A stretch of DNA of 5,291 bases from assembly GCA_003644335.1 (NCBI GenBank), contig QNCB01000118.1:1-5291 (forward strand), given 5' to 3'. Shown piece by piece: positions 2,557 to 5,291 of the stretch. A program made the position numbers and the translations under genes. Source of the DNA: Planctomycetota bacterium (GTDB lineage: Bacteria; Planctomycetota; Phycisphaerae; SM23-33). The stretch's first letter is position 1. Each line of letters opens with the position of its first letter. The notes beneath the pieces are model-generated. The model saw only the letters and a program-made list of their open reading frames with translations. It was not told the DNA's origin and searched no databases.

Positions 2557-5291
2557 TTATTTTTCGAACCGTATCGTCGCAATCTCCGCTTTCCGCATCG
2601 GAACCGTCAGCGTGCCGCGGCTTATCTTCAGCGGTTCGCCTTCGGTCTCTTCCGCCATATCCACTTTCGCCGCCGATTTGAACGGAAGCGTCGTCTTGAT
2701 CTTCGCGTTGATCGGCTCATCTGTCGTATTCCAGATACGCAGAACCGTTCCCTCGCCGTCCTCGCTCTGGCAGAGCGCGGAGAGCATGACTTTGCCTTCC
2801 GGCTCGATCTTGAAGAACGATTGTCTGGGCGGCAGTTCCCCCGCTTTGGCAGGCCCCTGAATGGCGCGGACAGGTGTTTTGAAGTCATACGCCTCCGTCA
2901 TCACATTGCCCTCGCGCCAGTCGCCGGCGTGCGGACAGACCGAGTAGTTGAACTCAATCGGGCCGGGCAGATGCTTGCCGAGGTGCATTGCTTTTTCATC
3001 CGGTGTCAGGTTGGAGTTCGTGGTAACGTAATATTCGCCGTAGGTGCGCAGCAGGGTGAGCGCCGCCGTTCGCCGCGGATCATCCCAGACGGTGTATTCG
3101 CGCATCCCTTTATTCAATACCGCCAGCCCGGCTTTGCCGTCAGATATATCAATAAAGTTCTGCATCGGCTGATAGGGGTAATGCCCCTCGGCATTGTCGG
3201 CCGTCTGCGTCCACAGGAAGTTGCGCTCTTCAACCGCATAGGTGGTCTCGACCGAAACCGTGTCGGTTTTGATGTCACTGGGGAACATCGCCAGCAGGCG
3301 ATGATCTTTGACCCGGTTGTCCACCCGGGTGCGGATATCCACACGCCGCCCGCCCTTCGCCAAGGTCAGCCAGACGGTAATCGGAATGTCCACCTGCTCG
3401 CGCGAACGGTACCAACCGTCCACAGCCTCTTTCGGCACGGGCATTTGCAGTTCAATGCGATAGATGCCGCGCATGGGGTTCGACTCGGCCATGACGATGG
3501 TCGCATTGAGACCCAAACTGGTAAACGCCTCATCCTGATAAACCGGACGGTCATGATGCGCATCCCCGGATGAGAGACGATCATCGAAATAGTGCAAGCC
3601 CGCATAGGTGCGCTTGTTTTTCTTGTCCGTCAGATCAAAACTTCCGTTGGAGTTGATCTGCACTTTGAGGAACCGGTTCTCCAGCACGCCGCCGGGCTGG
3701 GCAATATGCCCACGGACAGGGCCGGGGTGGGGGAGTTGCACATAGCGCGGCGCATGCTTGCGAATCGTGAAACTGCGATAGCCCATGGCGGGCAGATCAG
3801 CCGTCATCAGAATCCGGTGACGCTTGACCTTGACGACCGAACCGGGGGAACGCATTTCGTGCTCAAGCGCGATTTTTGTCTCCTGGAAGTCGGTTACAGA
3901 AAATGGAACCTCCTTGCCCTTCTCATCGAGCACATCGAACAGATACGGTGTGGCAACACCGGTCGGCAGACGGTTGAAGTCCTGATCGAACAGGTTGCGG
4001 GGCAGATCCAGCACAAACTGCTGTACGCCGCTGCGGGCATACGGAAGCGTGTTGAACACGGTCAGCGTCTGATCGTTCTCTTCGCAATGCGAATGGTCGA
4101 TCTTTGCCCATAGCCCCTCACAGGCGCGACGGCTGACCTCTTCAGCCACGGTCTGCACCTGCCTGAAACGGTAGCACATGTCCTTATGGGCATCGTCAAC
4201 CGCTGCGCCGCAAATGGAGTCGTGCGACTGATTCTTGAGCAGGTCGAGCCAGGCAGCATCCAGACTGGTGCGCGGATATCTCGATCCGCAGGCCTCGGCG
4301 AAACTGGCCAGCGGTTCCGCCAGCAGAATCATCTCTGTCTCGGCTGTGTCGTTGAGCATCTTCAAATCTACACGGGCCGACTGCGACATGCCAAACAGAC
4401 CATTCCATCCGAACTCAACCAACGTATTACGCAACTCGCCCCGCTCGACATGAATATCGCAGCCTTCCACTTCCTTCGCAATGGCATCCACACATTCATC
4501 CATCGTGGATTGCACAATCTCGGTGTCATCGAGCAGACCGTTGAGGCGTTCGATCAGTTTCGGCTGATCCACCCACGGCACACTGTTGTCCTCCATATCG
4601 TATCCGATGATATGCCTGCCGACAGCATACTTGTACGCCTGATCACGGAAGATCTGGTAGCCCTTCAGAATCGCCTTAGAGCTGCGCGGGATGGATGCCT
4701 GCGCGGTCATCGCCTTAAAGCCCATCTGACAAAGCTTATTATCCGCCATATGGATCGGCTGATCCGCGCTGTCGTATTCATAGCTGTTCATCGCCGCCAC
4801 CGGGTCGTTTCCCGTGCCGAGGACAATCGGCATGTAGGCAAAGTACCACCAGTTGGTTCGCGTCACTTCATCGTGACCGCGCACGAGAAGCACCCGCGAG
4901 CCGTCGGGAGCCTCCCACCAGCAAACGGGAGGCTGCTGATATCGCGTCGTCCCACGATAAAACGTGGCACTGTCGATGCCAAAACCCTTGTATATCTGCG
5001 GCAACTGCGCCGGCTGACCATACCCCGTGGCGGTGTAGCCCGCCCGCATGGTGCCGCCGAACGGCTTGGCAACCCTGCGCCCAATCAGCAGATTGCGAAT
5101 CATTGCCTCCGGCATAACCAGATTAGTTTCCGGCAGCGTATACCACGCCACGGTAGGCGTGCGACCCGCCGAAACCAACGCCTTAAGACGCTCGAACATC
5201 TCAGGCCGAACGGACATGTAGTCCTCCAGCACCACCGCCCCGCCATCCAGCATGTAGTGGCGGAAATTCGGATCCGCCTCCAGCTTCTCGA
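2557..5291 (-). CDS. GH38 alpha-mannosidase-like glycoside hydrolase, N-terminus outside window, catalytic Asp replaced
   Basis: About 911 codons are visible and the frame stays open to the right edge. The Met at 5253 is internal, preceded by the family-like EADPNFRHY. Probably 40-50 residues are missing, including the HxD zinc motif. Numbering from that Met, residues 1-240 are the catalytic alpha/beta domain (MLDGGAVVLEDY; WYTLPETNLVMPEAMIRNLL, 37-56; QLPQIYKGFGID, 83-94). Residues about 270-360 are the helical domain with NQSHDSICG (341-349), whose His344 matches a zinc ligand. The rest is beta-sandwich (LENRFLKV, 524-531; PHAGDWREG, 774-782). Asp222 in YDMEDN is the probable acid/base. Where the family has the PD-x-FG nucleophile, this protein has T-A-T-G-Y-G (74-79), Thr76 replacing Asp. 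The family cleaves alpha-mannosides; activity and substrate here are uncertain. The IS lies 21 bases past the TAA stop, and no terminator is seen between them. Confidence 0.9.
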   Translation of the reverse strand, partial: EKLEADPNFRHYMLDGGAVVLEDYMSVRPEMFERLKALVSAGRTPTVAWYTLPETNLVMPEAMIRNLLIGRRVAKPFGGTMRAGYTATGYGQPAQLPQIYKGFGIDSATFYRGTTRYQQPPVCWWEAPDGSRVLLVRGHDEVTRTNWWYFAYMPIVLGTGNDPVAAMNSYEYDSADQPIHMADNKLCQMGFKAMTAQASIPRSSKAILKGYQIFRDQAYKYAVGRHIIGYDMEDNSVPWVDQPKLIERLNGLLDDTEIVQSTMDECVDAIAKEVEGCDIHVERGELRNTLVEFGWNGLFGMSQSARVDLKMLNDTAETEMILLAEPLASFAEACGSRYPRTSLDAAWLDLLKNQSHDSICGAAVDDAHKDMCYRFRQVQTVAEEVSRRACEGLWAKIDHSHCEENDQTLTVFNTLPYARSGVQQFVLDLPRNLFDQDFNRLPTGVATPYLFDVLDEKGKEVPFSVTDFQETKIALEHEMRSPGSVVKVKRHRILMTADLPAMGYRSFTIRKHAPRYVQLPHPGPVRGHIAQPGGVLENRFLKVQINSNGSFDLTDKKNKRTYAGLHYFDDRLSSGDAHHDRPVYQDEAFTSLGLNATIVMAESNPMRGIYRIELQMPVPKEAVDGWYRSREQVDIPITVWLTLAKGGRRVDIRTRVDNRVKDHRLLAMFPSDIKTDTVSVETTYAVEERNFLWTQTADNAEGHYPYQPMQNFIDISDGKAGLAVLNKGMREYTVWDDPRRTAALTLLRTYGEYYVTTNSNLTPDEKAMHLGKHLPGPIEFNYSVCPHAGDWREGNVMTEAYDFKTPVRAIQGPAKAGELPPRQSFFKIEPEGKVMLSALCQSEDGEGTVLRIWNTTDEPINAKIKTTLPFKSAAKVDMAEETEGEPLKISRGTLTVPMRKAEIATIRFEK

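Noticed and set aside
2464..3573. Long plus-strand frame of 369 codons
   Set aside because: It starts inside the IS and then lies antisense to the GH38 gene. Its composition is rich in Arg/His as expected for a GC-rich shadow frame, and no domain is recognised.
3592..4113. Plus-strand frame of 173 codons
   Set aside because: Entirely antisense to the strongly supported GH38 gene, with no recognisable domain.

Overview
The window carries two leftward (minus-strand) chromosomal blocks separated by a complete IS30-family insertion sequence. From left to right they are: the first 22 codons of an RND-type efflux permease (1-66); its membrane fusion/adaptor lipoprotein (63-1190), joined to it by a GTGA stop/start overlap; a gene-free stretch of about 250 bases (1191-1437) with short palindromes, a 16-bp imperfect direct repeat and a degenerate 6-bp tandem repeat; the IS30-family element (1438-2535); and a large GH38 (alpha-mannosidase-like) glycoside hydrolase (2557-5291) whose N-terminus lies beyond the right edge.

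The organism looks like a Gram-negative bacterium: it has a lipoprotein periplasmic adaptor plus an RND permease. A GH38 protein of this size, together with the intergenic ATAYCG hexamer tract and the TTGGACG/TTGGAACG-type repeats, makes me think of the PVC superphylum (Kiritimatiellota, Lentisphaerota or relatives). This is recollection of style rather than proof, and I hold it at low to moderate confidence.

The adaptor and permease would form the inner-membrane and periplasmic parts of a tripartite efflux pump; no outer-membrane channel gene is visible. The GH38 gene is not obviously linked to the pump. Even without the IS, the two would be separated by about 370 bases, so they are probably independent transcription units. 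The IS30 element looks intact and young: its 33-bp inverted repeats are perfect, it has a candidate 2-bp TG target duplication, and the DDE transposase is full length. It sits 21 bases past the GH38 stop and its transposase faces the pump genes, so read-through is possible.

The most notable observation is in the GH38 protein. At the position where the family normally has its Asp nucleophile and zinc ligand (the PD-x-FG motif), this protein reads TATGYG, with Thr in place of Asp. The downstream His-Asp motif and the probable acid/base Asp are kept. This suggests either a mechanistically divergent subfamily or a non-hydrolytic relative. I found no convincing evidence of a wholly new system, no RNA genes and no CRISPR array.
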